Shown: positions 8,848 through 19,200 of the stretch, piece by piece | How the letters are laid out: every line of letters begins with the position of its first letter | How positions within the stretch are numbered: position 1 is the first letter of the stretch | IMG/VR virus record: IMGVR_UViG_3300046804_001439 | Span: 1-58,684 of that record | Source: a virus | Length of the DNA stretch: 58,684 nucleotides | Reading direction: 5' to 3' (one strand) | Program-made: the position numbers and the translations under genes | Notes under the pieces: generated by a model | Databases searched by the model: none | Seen by the model: only the letters and a program-made list of their open reading frames with translations | Told to the model about the DNA's origin: nothing

Positions 8848-9185
8848 TATTTACCACCCATATTTTTCATTTCATCTTTATAGTTTCCAATATCCAGTGG
8901 ATCTGGAACTAGACCCCAGTTAAGTCTTTGTTTTTGATACTCAAATTCTTCATCATCTATTTTGCGTCTTCCAGATAAAAATTTTGGCTGTCCTTCATAA
9001 ATGCCATAAGAACTAACTGCTGATGCTAGCAAGTCTATTCTTTGCTTATTACCCTTCATTGAAGTAATAGAAAGAAAATTACCATCATCGTCGCCGATCC
9101 AACGACCATCTGGCATTTCCCAAACATATATGCCAAGCCTGGTCTCCTCTTCGTTGACCTTAGCTCCAATTTTTTTTAAATCCAT
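8847..9185 (-). CDS. hypothetical protein upstream of portal
   Basis: 112 aa, coupled by a 1-nt overlap to the portal gene. Contains LGIYVWEMPDGRWIGDDDGNFLS and RLNWGLVPDPLDIGN. I do not recognise a defined domain. Proteins of this type often sit between terminase and portal in related actinophages, so it may take part in packaging or portal assembly; that is only an inference from position. Confidence 0.6.
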   Translation of the reverse strand: MDLKKIGAKVNEEETRLGIYVWEMPDGRWIGDDDGNFLSITSMKGNKQRIDLLASAVSSYGIYEGQPKFLSGRRKIDDEEFEYQKQRLNWGLVPDPLDIGNYKDEMKNMGGK

Positions 9186-9247
9186 AGGTTTTTATTTTAC
9201 CACTTTCTAAGACCTAAGTCCAGCTTTTTGTCAGGTAAATGTTCAAC

Positions 9248-10993
9248 TTACCTTGAAGATATAACAATCCAGTCATTATTATAGTATTCAACGCCTGGTT
9301 CTGTCAGGGATATTGCAGGTTCTGCAATACTTGCCAGGGATTTACCAATATAAAGATTATAATGTTCTAGCGCCTTAGTGGGACCTAATATGCTTTCATA
9401 AATTGCTATATTTTTATAAAGATTGCTTGCTCCTCCAGATAATTCATAATTAAATTGAATTTTTCCAGATATTGCTTGTGTAAATTCAAGCACTATGTGG
9501 GTTGGCTCATTTGAAGTCAAATAACTGGCTATATTGGTTATAGAAGACCTATCTTGACCATTGATATAGATAGAGGCTATGTTGGCCTTAGAAAGGGCTC
9601 CAGAGCCGTTCCAGGCCATTCTAGTGACCGTTCCATCACCTGAGTACAACAAAGTATTTGCGGCAGAGGAGTATGGCGTTAAAAATAATTCTACAGATTT
9701 AATTGATTGATCTGTATTTAAATCAAATCCAGTGCCATTTTTTGGCCTAATCCCATTATTATTATGTCTTAGCATAATAGGATAATTTTTAGACCCTAAA
9801 TAATATTCTGAAGAAGATGATATTTCATCCCCATAATTATCTGCATTAAAATATTTTGCTGTATAAAATGTAACACAGAAAAATTCAAGTCTGGGCAGAT
9901 ACTTAGTAGCATCAGTAGTAGACATTGTTATTCTAATATATACTAATGGACTTTCATCAAAATTATCTAAATTATACTGGGGTAACGGTTGCCCATTAAT
10001 GCATTCTGTATAATTAATTCCATCAATACTTGATTCTACTGCTATTCCATAATTATTGCGCCACTCTATTTTAGAGGTTATAAATCCTACTTCTGCTGGA
10101 AATGAAAAAGAATCATTTATAATAAATGTTTTTGATTCCACAGACTCAGTTTGATAAAAAGAAATATATTGTCCAGATAGGTCATAATATGTATTTTCAT
10201 CTATAAAACTAGTAAGACTTTTATCTACTGGGTATGAGTAATCAAATCTACCTCTGATATTTGCGTCAGTACAGCTAAATAAAGTTCCTTTATCTGGATA
10301 CACAACATGAATTGGATAGGTGGAAAGAGATCCATCAATATAATGTTGTTTTATTAAAGTTTGAGATAGGGAATATCTATATACTGCTGGAGCATCAACA
10401 ATAAAATAATCTGACTCAGATTCAGTTGGACCAACTGTTAAATTTAATATAGAGTTAGTAAATTTAAAATCAGATAAGGATTTTGATTTTACCTGAACTC
10501 CATCTAAATACAAAGATATGGATGTTCCAGTATAATTACCGACTATATGTGTTGCTTTTTTTGTATATGTTAGAGCATATCTTACTTGCTCATCAGAAGA
10601 TATTTTAAATACTATATCTCCGTTATCCCAAAATAATCCTATATTATTAGTACTATCTGCAAACAGTGTGGTTTCATTTGAAGAGATTATTGATGGGCTA
10701 ACCCATACTTCTATTGTAAAATCATTATCACTTGTATTTTTTGTTGCTAGTCCGCCATCGGCATCTTTTGAGTAATAGTCATTGCTAGTTGGAATTTCAA
10801 TATATGATGTATTTGTTATTTTTGTTCCAGAAACTCCACCTGGAACAATGGGTAGTAAATTTATAGAATGAGATCCAACATATGTTCCATTATTTCCACA
10901 TCCAGATATATCAGCAGCAATTGTTCCAGAAGATTCATCTAGTGGCCAAAATCCTACTGGATGATCTTTTATTACTTTTAGCTGATATGACAT
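9248..10993 (-). CDS. tail/receptor-binding protein with LamG-like (concanavalin A-like) domain
   Basis: 581 aa from ATG 10993. An in-frame TTG at 11029 lies inside a terminator hairpin and is rejected. Residues about 10-200 show the LamG/ConA-like lectin pattern: HPVGFWPLDESSG, NGTYVG, FTIEVWVSP and GTSISLYLDGVQVKS. A second beta-rich part (about 420-581) again resembles a LamG repeat (QSIKSVELFLTPYSSAANTL). Such domains bind sugars on the host surface. It is the last gene of the fibre cassette before the portal block. Confidence 0.72.
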   Translation of the reverse strand: MSYQLKVIKDHPVGFWPLDESSGTIAADISGCGNNGTYVGSHSINLLPIVPGGVSGTKITNTSYIEIPTSNDYYSKDADGGLATKNTSDNDFTIEVWVSPSIISSNETTLFADSTNNIGLFWDNGDIVFKISSDEQVRYALTYTKKATHIVGNYTGTSISLYLDGVQVKSKSLSDFKFTNSILNLTVGPTESESDYFIVDAPAVYRYSLSQTLIKQHYIDGSLSTYPIHVVYPDKGTLFSCTDANIRGRFDYSYPVDKSLTSFIDENTYYDLSGQYISFYQTESVESKTFIINDSFSFPAEVGFITSKIEWRNNYGIAVESSIDGINYTECINGQPLPQYNLDNFDESPLVYIRITMSTTDATKYLPRLEFFCVTFYTAKYFNADNYGDEISSSSEYYLGSKNYPIMLRHNNNGIRPKNGTGFDLNTDQSIKSVELFLTPYSSAANTLLYSGDGTVTRMAWNGSGALSKANIASIYINGQDRSSITNIASYLTSNEPTHIVLEFTQAISGKIQFNYELSGGASNLYKNIAIYESILGPTKALEHYNLYIGKSLASIAEPAISLTEPGVEYYNNDWIVISSR

Positions 10994-11017
10994 ATTTATA
11001 TTATACCCTAATAGTAT

Positions 11018-11048
11018 AAAGTCCTCCAAGGTTCTCTTGAAGGACTTT
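11018..11048 (-). terminator. hairpin between fibre genes
   Basis: Imperfect inverted repeat AAAGTCCTTCAAG / CCTTGGAGGACTTT on the minus strand, just after the stop of the small acidic gene. The T tail is weak. A TATAAT box about 12 nt before the ATG at 10993 may restart transcription for the LamG-like gene. Confidence 0.5.
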
Positions 11049-11063
11049 ATGCAATTTAAATTA

Positions 11064-11279
11064 TTATTCTTCTGCTGGAACTTCTTCTAGAAGCTCTTCT
11101 AGTGTATGCCCAGAGACGGTTTCTCTAGCACCAGAATTAAGTTCTTCAACTATTACCTCTGCCCATTCTGCTGCGGAATCTTCGCTTTCCCAAGGACCAG
11201 TGGCATCGATAACTTCGCCGTCTTTTGAAATTTCACAGATAAGATCTTCTGTTACTTCAAATGAATATGTTGTTGCCAT
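11064..11279 (-). CDS. small acidic protein
   Basis: 71 aa, strongly acidic with few basic residues. Begins MATTYSFEVTEDLICEISKDG and has an amphipathic end VEELNSGARETVSG then LEELLEEV. It has an AAGGAG ribosome-binding site. It lies between two receptor-binding genes. Function unknown; similar small acidic proteins occur in actinophage tail regions. Confidence 0.65.
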   Translation of the reverse strand: MATTYSFEVTEDLICEISKDGEVIDATGPWESEDSAAEWAEVIVEELNSGARETVSGHTLEELLEEVPAEE

Positions 11280-11290
11280 TATTTATCTCC

Positions 11291-13369
11291 TTAAATTGTT
11301 CCTGCAAGAATTCTTGATACTAGAGGGGTTCTATAGTATCCCAGTGCATAGTTTGTTGCAATTTCTTGTAGAATCCAGTTATTTGCTGTAATTGCTACTG
11401 ATACTGGCAAACCTACTTTTCTTGTATAAGTTAAAAGTGTTGTCATTGATCCAGTAAAGAAGTTATACGCTAGTAGATATACGGTAGTTCCAGACATTGC
11501 AATCATATAAACTGCATTCTTTTCTGCACCAATCCAGTAAATTTGCTGAACAGCAGCTGTTAAACCAGAAGGACCAGTAGTAACGTTAGTCCAGTTTGTA
11601 GCATCAATTGACCAATACCAGGAAAATGTTGTTGCTGCTGCATCTGTTCCAAGAACATACGCAAATCTCTTTACTGGCTCTAGCCAGCGAACTAATGCTG
11701 GACCACCAAGAGTTGTAAAGATGTTAACGTTTGCCCAAGATGCTGCGAGTGAGATATCTGCATCTCTTCCTGAGAATCCAAGTCCAGCTGTTAGCGCTGT
11801 ACCAGTTGATGATGCAATTACCCACTTATTTGCGCCGTATGCAATATTTCTTGGGATAATTGTTGCTGATGCAATTACACCAGTCCAGTTTGTAAGATCA
11901 GAGCTAAATCTAACCATATTAGCATCATTTGTTACGTTAGTAACTACGACATATGTTGGAAGACCAGTTCCATAGTTAATTCCATAGTCAATATCAAGTA
12001 CGTTGTATGTAGTTGATGCTAGGTTAAACGAAAGAACCCATGTAGCTCCACTATCTGTTGAATAGTAAAGTCTTCCTGCACGTGTTCCAATAAACAAGAT
12101 ATTGTTTACTGTCTTAATAAACATATAGTCATCTGAAATATTTGTCATATTTACAGTTAATGGACCTGGAGCAATTTTCCATGTTAGTCCATCATCAAAT
12201 GATCTTGCATATACTGGAGTTCCATTTAGAGCAGATGGGTTCCAAATCTTATGAAGTACGCCTGCTCCATCTACTGCCATTCTGTAGAATGAGTTGGTTC
12301 CCATTACAACTTCAGTAATTGCTGCAAGTGGTTGTAGAAGCGACTGAGTCCATGCTGTAGCTGTTGAATCTGTTGAAAGGTTAATTGCTCCAGCAGTATT
12401 CATTTTTACTAAAGTTCCAGAACCATTTGATGAAATAAATGTCTGTGTATGTGCTGTAACGTTTGGAGTAGTTCCAATTGTTCCAGTTGTAGTTACAAGG
12501 TTAAACTGTGTGGTTCCGTCTGTTGTATAAATTGCAGCTGAGTTAGCAACTGTTGCTACGAAACGTGTACCGTTCCATACCAAGTTATTTGTGTTAACTG
12601 CTGCTACAGTACCATACTGACCCCATGTAATACCGTCTGTGCTGAAGCCCTGCTTTGAAGCACCAACTGCTACCCAGCGGCCATTTGCATACTTAACGTC
12701 ATAAATTGCTGTTGCAGCAAATCCTGAAGTTCTTGCTGTCCAAGTCTGACCATCTGTAGATGTTGAAAGAAGACCATTGTTTGATACCGCTACGAATAAT
12801 CCGTTTCCGAATGAAACTGCGTTAGCGTTTGTTGTAGAAAATCCTAGGTCAACCTTTGTCCATGTAACACCATTATCTGTTGAACGAGCAGCATAGTGAG
12901 CGTTTGCAGATCCAACGTCTGAACCTACTACAACCCATGTGCTGTTTCCATATGTTACTTGAGCAAGGTTTCCTTGGGCTCTTCCTAGGAATGTTCCTAG
13001 CGTTCTTTCTGTCCATGTTACTAGATCTGGTGATGTAAATAGAAGTCCAAATCTTGTAATAGCAACCCAAATACCATTATTGTATCTGATATCTGTAATA
13101 TAGTCTGCTTGAAGTGTTGGTCCTGCCTTATAAAATTGTTTGATCGGAAGATTGTTTTCAACTACAGTCCAGCTTACTCCGTCTGTAGATGTATAAATTC
13201 TTGTTCCAGCACTAGTCATAACGTATAGACCATTGCCGTATGTAGTTGTTGGGTTTAATGCCAATGTTGAAATTGGAACGTTTGTTCCGTTATAGTCTGC
13301 GACATGCTCTGGACGCTTTGCAATGAAAACGTCTTCCAGTCTACTTGGTCTTACTCTTGTTAGTGCCAT
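11291..13369 (-). CDS. tail protein with Asp-box/BNR-type beta-propeller repeats
   Basis: 692 aa. Repeated Asp-box motifs (S-x-D-G-x-x-W-x form) occur along most of the chain: STDGVSWTVV, SPDLVTWTER, STDNGVTWTKV, STDGQTWTAR, FSTDGITWGQ, SFDDGLTWKI, STDSGATWVL, SSDLTNWTGV and SIDATNWTNV, spaced about 45-70 residues apart. Between them lie blocks of the type YGNGLYVMTSAG or YANGRWVAVGAS. This is the signature of a sialidase/photosystem-assembly-like beta-propeller, probably a glycan-binding receptor module of the tail. No sialidase active site was identified. Confidence 0.75.
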   Translation of the reverse strand: MALTRVRPSRLEDVFIAKRPEHVADYNGTNVPISTLALNPTTTYGNGLYVMTSAGTRIYTSTDGVSWTVVENNLPIKQFYKAGPTLQADYITDIRYNNGIWVAITRFGLLFTSPDLVTWTERTLGTFLGRAQGNLAQVTYGNSTWVVVGSDVGSANAHYAARSTDNGVTWTKVDLGFSTTNANAVSFGNGLFVAVSNNGLLSTSTDGQTWTARTSGFAATAIYDVKYANGRWVAVGASKQGFSTDGITWGQYGTVAAVNTNNLVWNGTRFVATVANSAAIYTTDGTTQFNLVTTTGTIGTTPNVTAHTQTFISSNGSGTLVKMNTAGAINLSTDSTATAWTQSLLQPLAAITEVVMGTNSFYRMAVDGAGVLHKIWNPSALNGTPVYARSFDDGLTWKIAPGPLTVNMTNISDDYMFIKTVNNILFIGTRAGRLYYSTDSGATWVLSFNLASTTYNVLDIDYGINYGTGLPTYVVVTNVTNDANMVRFSSDLTNWTGVIASATIIPRNIAYGANKWVIASSTGTALTAGLGFSGRDADISLAASWANVNIFTTLGGPALVRWLEPVKRFAYVLGTDAAATTFSWYWSIDATNWTNVTTGPSGLTAAVQQIYWIGAEKNAVYMIAMSGTTVYLLAYNFFTGSMTTLLTYTRKVGLPVSVAITANNWILQEIATNYALGYYRTPLVSRILAGTI

Positions 13370-13394
13370 TTATTTATCCTCCGCTACCTTAAAA

Positions 13395-13730
13395 TCAAGG
13401 TGTGATTTCTTGACCAAATACGGTCATTGAAAAGTCTGCTGTTGATCCGATAAGAACTATTTTATCGCCAGCTGCAAGTGTGATTCCGTATGTCAAAGCA
13501 ATGGAATCCTGTGCTTGTAAAATTGAATCATAAACTAGATAATGTTTTGCTGCTAGTGTATCTCCAGATGGCAAGACAGCTAGTCTATATGTTAAATCTG
13601 TTGTTGTATTACGATTGCAAATTGATACTGTAGATACAATTGCATTTCCGCCCGTTGGAACAGTATATCCATGAACGGCAGTATTTGCTACAGAAACAGA
13701 TTGCCCTAATACTTTATATGTTGTTGGCAT
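13395..13730 (-). CDS. small tail appendage protein (paralogue of the gene at 21273)
   Basis: 111 aa. Pattern MPTTYKVLGQ, then YTVPTGGNAIVSTVSICNRN, closely matches the layout of the 109-aa product at 21273-21602 (MPTLSKLLART, VLYTVPASTTTVLTNIIVSN). Both look like a small beta-sandwich used as a fibre or tip decoration. Function inferred from its neighbours. Confidence 0.6.
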   Translation of the reverse strand: MPTTYKVLGQSVSVANTAVHGYTVPTGGNAIVSTVSICNRNTTTDLTYRLAVLPSGDTLAAKHYLVYDSILQAQDSIALTYGITLAAGDKIVLIGSTADFSMTVFGQEITP

Positions 13731-13740
13731 TGTTTTCTCC

Positions 13741-14145
13741 TTATGCTCCCATTAACATCAATGGGCTAACAGTAATTCCTGCTGCCGCATTTGTAACTGA
13801 ATTTACTGCTGTTGTTTGTGCAGTACTAATTGCACTCAATGCACTAGTCTGTGCTGTTGAAATCGCTCCAGTCGCAGTTGTCTGTGCTGTTGATACTGCA
13901 GATGTTGCACTATTTTGTGCAGTTGTGATTGCGCCAGTAGCATTTGTTTGTGCTGTAGACAATGCGGTAACACCATCTGCTGTTGCTGCTGCAATATCAT
14001 TAACTCCTAAAAGAGTTCCTATCTCATTCAGTGCTTTTGCAATGTAAATGAGATCCTTTGCTGTTAACTGACCAGAAGAATATAGAGCTGTTAGCTCGGA
14101 CTTAAATCCATCAATCTGTGTCGTTAAACTTGTATAATCTGGCAC
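13741..14145 (-). CDS. short fibre protein with heptad-like AQT repeats
   Basis: 134 aa. The middle (about residues 65-120) is built from repeats of STAQTxAxxAI every 11 residues (ALSTAQTNATGAI, TTAQNSATSAV, STAQTTATGAI and so on), a hendecad coiled-coil/trimeric fibre shaft. The N-terminal part is helical (LTTQIDGFKSELTAL) and the C-terminal end hydrophobic (PLMLMGA). Probably a thin fibre stalk. Confidence 0.65.
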   Translation of the reverse strand: MPDYTSLTTQIDGFKSELTALYSSGQLTAKDLIYIAKALNEIGTLLGVNDIAAATADGVTALSTAQTNATGAITTAQNSATSAVSTAQTTATGAISTAQTSALSAISTAQTTAVNSVTNAAAGITVSPLMLMGA

Positions 14146-14189
14146 TTATATCACCTCTCTCAAAGTATATCATTATTCTATTTTTTATG

Positions 14190-15527
14190 CTATAGCAGAA
14201 GGCTACTTGGGTCAAATGGGGAGTAGTCTTTTCTAAGGACATTTGAGCTTGTCCCTAAAATATCTATGCCCAATTCTAGATCCTCTATTCGCTCTAATGC
14301 TGCTATAAAATCTAAATTTGTATCTAGGTCTAAATTTACATCTTCGACCTGAATTTGTTCCCACGAAATTGTGGTTCCATTGGTTGTTAAATATTTTCCA
14401 GCATTTCCAGTTTTAGATGGAAATACGAAGCCTGAGCCGCCAAGGGCAATTTGCTGTCCCTCAATTGTAACAGAACTATTTACCAAATTCGAATTTGTCA
14501 CAGTCCCAGATGGCAAGGTTACTGTTCCTGTAAATGTTGGGGAAGCCAAAGGAGCTTTCGCATTTAAAGCTGTTTGGGTAGCAGTAGAAACTGGCTTATC
14601 TGCATCTGATGTATTGTCAACATTGGCTAAACCAACCATGCTTTTTGTAATTCCGCCAACAGTACCTGTAAAGGTTGGGTTATTTATATTTGCCTTTAAA
14701 TTTAATGCATTTTGAGTGGCTGTTGAAATTGGCTTAAGTAAATCTGATGTATTATCTACATTTGCAAGACCAACCATTGACTGAGTAATTCCACTTACTG
14801 TTCCAGTAAATGTTGGATTATTTATAGGAGCTTTTGCAGATAAATCAGAAACTAAATTAGATATTTTAGATTGATCAATTGCTGCTGATGCACTAATGTC
14901 AAGATTTACAATTGTTCCATTTGCTATTTTTCCACTTGTGACTGCTGAATCTGCAAGCATTGTTTCTGTTACTGTTCCCGCTGGCAAAGTTACAGTTCCA
15001 GTAAATGTTGGTGATGCTAATGGAGCTTTTGAAGCAATTGAATTTGTAATTGTTGTTGCAAAATTTGGATCATTAGCTAAAGCAGCTGCTAATTCATTTA
15101 GAGTGTCTAATGCTCCTGGTGATGAATTAATTAAATTTGTAACAGCTGTAGACGCAGCAGTGTCGGCATATGTTTTAGTTGCTAATGCTGATGTATCTGC
15201 TATTCCGTGAACATTTGTTGTAGATGAAACGTGTGGTGAAAACTCAGAATCTCTTGCAATATTATCTGGTATTTGATTATCTGGAATTTTAGAATTAGAA
15301 TCTAAAGACGCTAATCCATTTGCAGCACCACGCTTATTTGTAATATATGTATCTAAATAGGATAAAGGGATATTGGCATAATCAGCAATGCTGTTCCAAT
15401 TTGTACCCGTTCCGATTTTAAACTTATTTGTATCTACTTCAATTCCAATTTCACCAGGAAGAAGTATTGGGTTTGCATTAAACCAATTTGATGCTGTATC
15501 TCTACGTATCTGAATTCTAACTGCCAT
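14190..15527 (-). CDS. tail fibre with Mtd-like N-terminal domain
   Basis: 445 aa. Begins VRIQIRRDTASNWFNANPIL then LPGEIGIEVDTNKFKIGTGT, the consensus of the N-terminal beta-prism domain of phage major tropism determinant-like fibres. Repeats follow (ASPTFTGTVTLPAGTV and NNPTFTGTVSGITQSMVGLANVDNTSD occur several times), typical of trimeric shafts. It shares the N-terminal module with the fibre at 21613. Stop and next ATG overlap. Confidence 0.75.
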   Translation of the reverse strand: MAVRIQIRRDTASNWFNANPILLPGEIGIEVDTNKFKIGTGTNWNSIADYANIPLSYLDTYITNKRGAANGLASLDSNSKIPDNQIPDNIARDSEFSPHVSSTTNVHGIADTSALATKTYADTAASTAVTNLINSSPGALDTLNELAAALANDPNFATTITNSIASKAPLASPTFTGTVTLPAGTVTETMLADSAVTSGKIANGTIVNLDISASAAIDQSKISNLVSDLSAKAPINNPTFTGTVSGITQSMVGLANVDNTSDLLKPISTATQNALNLKANINNPTFTGTVGGITKSMVGLANVDNTSDADKPVSTATQTALNAKAPLASPTFTGTVTLPSGTVTNSNLVNSSVTIEGQQIALGGSGFVFPSKTGNAGKYLTTNGTTISWEQIQVEDVNLDLDTNLDFIAALERIEDLELGIDILGTSSNVLRKDYSPFDPSSLLL

Positions 15528-16288
15528 TATGCTGCATACCCTCCATCAATTATGTCACCAGTAAATACTGAAGTTGCAGTTCCGCCATCCATAATAACCA
15601 AATTGTCAACAACACGATTTCCATAATCAATATAGTCAACTTGTCTTGTTAACGGATCGTGAGTGTGAACAAGCATTTCTTTTGGTCCAGCAACATCGTA
15701 CCAGATGTTACCATTATACACCTTTATTGTTCTTTCATTAGTATCAAAGTATACGGCTCCTGCTGATGGGGAAACAGGGGCAGAATTTAATGTTTGAATT
15801 GATGTTATTGGTCCCGAACCACTTCCAGAACCAGAAGATGTTAGGATAATTTTATTATCAGCATCATCATATGTTGCTGTTAAATTTACATGGCTACTAT
15901 GATTTAATAATGTTGCTACTAAATCTTGAACTCTTTCCTGAGATATTGAACTACTTAAAGAATTTGTGGAATCATCGTATGTAAAAGTAATTCCATCATG
16001 GCTCCCGCTTGCTATTAATGATGCAAAAGCGTCCTGTGCTCTTTCAGATGTAAAGTATAGATTAGTTGATCCTTCGGCAAAATAGTCGGAGGTTGCTGTT
16101 TCAATTGATCTTATTCTGTAATCATGAGATGTTTGTACATTTGAATTATTTGTACCGACTTTAGCCTGTAAGGCTTCAATTGCATCATTAGCATCAGAAT
16201 GCTGTTTTGCATGTGAAACAATAGCTACTGAGTCTGTTGATTGTGGATTTACAAAATTATCTAACGTTGTTGGATATGTTATTGCCAT
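15527..16288 (-). CDS. tail fibre-associated protein
   Basis: 253 aa. Contains HAKQHSDANDAIEALQAKVGT (a common start of phage fibre/baseplate proteins), YFAEGSTNLYFTSERAQDAF, then a Gly/Ser linker and PSAGAVYFDTNERTIKVYNG followed by HTHDPLT. The last parts resemble the small fibre protein at 23004. Likely a structural fibre component. Confidence 0.62.
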   Translation of the reverse strand: MAITYPTTLDNFVNPQSTDSVAIVSHAKQHSDANDAIEALQAKVGTNNSNVQTSHDYRIRSIETATSDYFAEGSTNLYFTSERAQDAFASLIASGSHDGITFTYDDSTNSLSSSISQERVQDLVATLLNHSSHVNLTATYDDADNKIILTSSGSGSGSGPITSIQTLNSAPVSPSAGAVYFDTNERTIKVYNGNIWYDVAGPKEMLVHTHDPLTRQVDYIDYGNRVVDNLVIMDGGTATSVFTGDIIDGGYAA

Positions 16289-16294
16289 TTATTA

Positions 16295-19200
16295 TTAAGC
16301 TTGTGCTTCAGTCCAGGATAGTCTGCCAATAACGTCAATAGCTGCAGTACCAATATTTTGTACTACAATTGTCAATGTATCTGGACCATCTGGATATATC
16401 TGAGTATTAGCTGTTGTTCCACCTCCACCCAATATGCTATTTCCTAGATCACGAACGTTATTTAAATCAACGCTTCCAGTAGTTGATACGAAGAATCCAC
16501 CTGTTGTTTCACCACCAGATACTGTTGTAGAGCCACCAGCATAGTCTGCAATTTGTGCAAGGCTTGAGTTCTGAACTGTTGTTACGTCTCTAACAGCATT
16601 TGTCCAGGTTGTAGATGTTGAAGGAACTCCATTCAACACAGCAGTAACGAGCATGTTAGCGCTGGCTGTTCTGGTACTAATATCTAGAGCTCTTAGAATA
16701 AGTTGCATTCTATTAATAAGTTCTCTTGTACCAAAAGCACCAACTATATTTGAGTCTACTGATGGGGCAATTCTAATTGAGAAGAGAGCTCTTGATGCTC
16801 CAGCTGAAATATTTGTTACTGTGCTCTGGCCATATGTAAATAGCAACGATTTATCGTCATCATATCTACCATCCATAATAACAGATGTTCCCCAGTGTGA
16901 CATTGCTGGAGAGAATGTAGGCCATGCTAACTCAACTCCAACTGGAGTTAATGCTGCATATGTATATTGTTGAGGAGTAGATACTCCCATTGGAGCAAAC
17001 GTTACTTGTGGGTTTGCAGTAATTGCAGCACCTGTGAAAGTTAAAGTATTTCCAGAAATATTAGATATATATGTTCCTTCAGCAAAAGCTGTAGTAATTA
17101 CTCTTTGTCCTACCTGTAATCCAGTTGTGCTGGTTACTGTTCCAGTATTTGATCCAACTAATATTGAAAGCTGAACTGCATCTGCGCCTGACTGTGCACG
17201 TGTTAAACCAGTAAAAGATGTAGCGGTCTTACCAGAATAATTCATATATTCAAAGTTATTATTATCTTTGATAACAATTGTTCCAGATGAAGGGAATCCA
17301 TCTGTACTAGCAACACTTAAAGTTGTAGCAGATGTTGATAGGTTAGATGTTATTGTTGTGGTTGGAGGCATGGTCTGAGTCTCATAACGTGCAGGTAAGT
17401 TTCCTGAACGCATATAAGCTTCTGTATTCATATTATTATTTTGTTCTTTATGAACATAAATAATATTACCTTGAGGACCTCTTACTCCCCATCGAATAAA
17501 TCCAGCTCCGTACCAAGAGTAGTCCATATAGAACATCTGCATTTTCGATAGATCGATATTATATCCTGAAGGACCAGCTCCATCGCATTTATCTAAATTC
17601 CATTGAGACTGAGGTACTTTTTTATCAACAGTTTTTGATACTGTAACATATTGTGCTGTTGCTCCTCTATATGCAGGAGAAATTGTTAAAGATGTATCGC
17701 TTGAAATTGAAGCTACTCTATAAGATTGACCACGAAGAACAATATAGTCTCCTGGGGCTAATTGCTTATTAAAATATGTTTGATAAAGATTTGGGTTTGT
17801 TTGAGAAACTGTTGTTGAACCATTTGTAACCGAAACACGACCAGATAGTTGTGATGTTGAGTTTCTTCTTACAACATTAAGAACCTGACCATCATATTCA
17901 AAGAATATGCCGTTCTGTTGATCAAACATTCCAAGTCTTGACTGTGCGCCAAACCAGTTGTTTACAGCAACTGCTGGGAATCCTGATGCAATTGAAGATG
18001 ATGGAGTAGAAAGTGCGGTATATGTAAATGTATTAAATCCAGTAATATTTTGAACAGTAAATGTTCCGTTATATGCAGCTTCATTACATCCACTAATTGT
18101 AATGCTAACTCCAGGAAGGATATTATGCTTTTCTTTTGTTGTAACCGTTACTGTTGTTCCAACTGAAGTTAGACCTTCAATTCCAGCAAATGGTTTTAGG
18201 ATAGTTCCTGAAGAAACCTGAATTCCTTTACCAGACTGATATCTAAAATAACGGCGTGTTTGACGTACTGCTTGCTCATAATTTCCATCAGCATTTGCAG
18301 AAAATAGAACTCCGCCATCAAATGCTCTATGTAGGAACTGACCTTGAGGGCGAACATATATTGTTCCACCAGATACTGATCCAGTAATTGTATTATTTGT
18401 ATAGATAACAAACTGTGTTGGTGAAGGAACAGATACAACATAAAAAGATCCATTTGGTGGGTTCGAGCTTGCTGTAGTTCCAGTAATTGCAACCTCATTT
18501 GATATAGATAGTCCATGAGGAATTGTTGTAGTAATTAAAACTCTGTTTCCAGAATATGAAATTGTTGGAGTTCCGCCGATTGCTGCTCCAGTATAAAGAG
18601 CTCCAGAAAATACTAGGGTCTTTGAAGAATCATAGATCGATGTAATATTTGTATTATTAGCACTTCTTGCTGTATATGTAAATGAGTTTGTTCCGCCACC
18701 CGATTCAATAATAAAGTTTCCATTTGCAACTGAAATATATGTATCTTGAACTGTTATTGGTGTTCCATTTGCAGGAGCAGTTCCAGAAGAAAGGTTAACA
18801 GTAACAATTTTTGAAAGTGCTGGCATTGTAATGCTAGAAATAACAGCAACTGGGTTTGGTGTATTATATGCAAACGGTCTGTTATTGGTCATTGTTAAGC
18901 TTTCCCACTTAGAAGCCTGAACTCCGTACTCAAAATCTGTATCAATCAAAGCTTGTGGCTGAGTTACTCTAAACTTATTAGTTGGGTCAAGCTGTGCATC
19001 AGCTGGGGTAAATGTATCTACTTCTACATCATAAACAATCTGCAATTTATCTGTTGCAGACATTGAAAGAGTATTATACTGAAGAACAATTGTAGTCTTT
19101 TGTGTTCCGTCAGCATTTGTTGAATTAGTATAGGATGTTGTTTTTAATGTGTCGTCAGAAAAATTGAATATTACAATATTCTTTGTAACATTTGTAATAA

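Noticed and set aside
10994-11029. TTG start giving a 593-aa LamG-like protein
   Set aside because: The extra 12 codons lie in the terminator stem; ATG 10993 is preferred.
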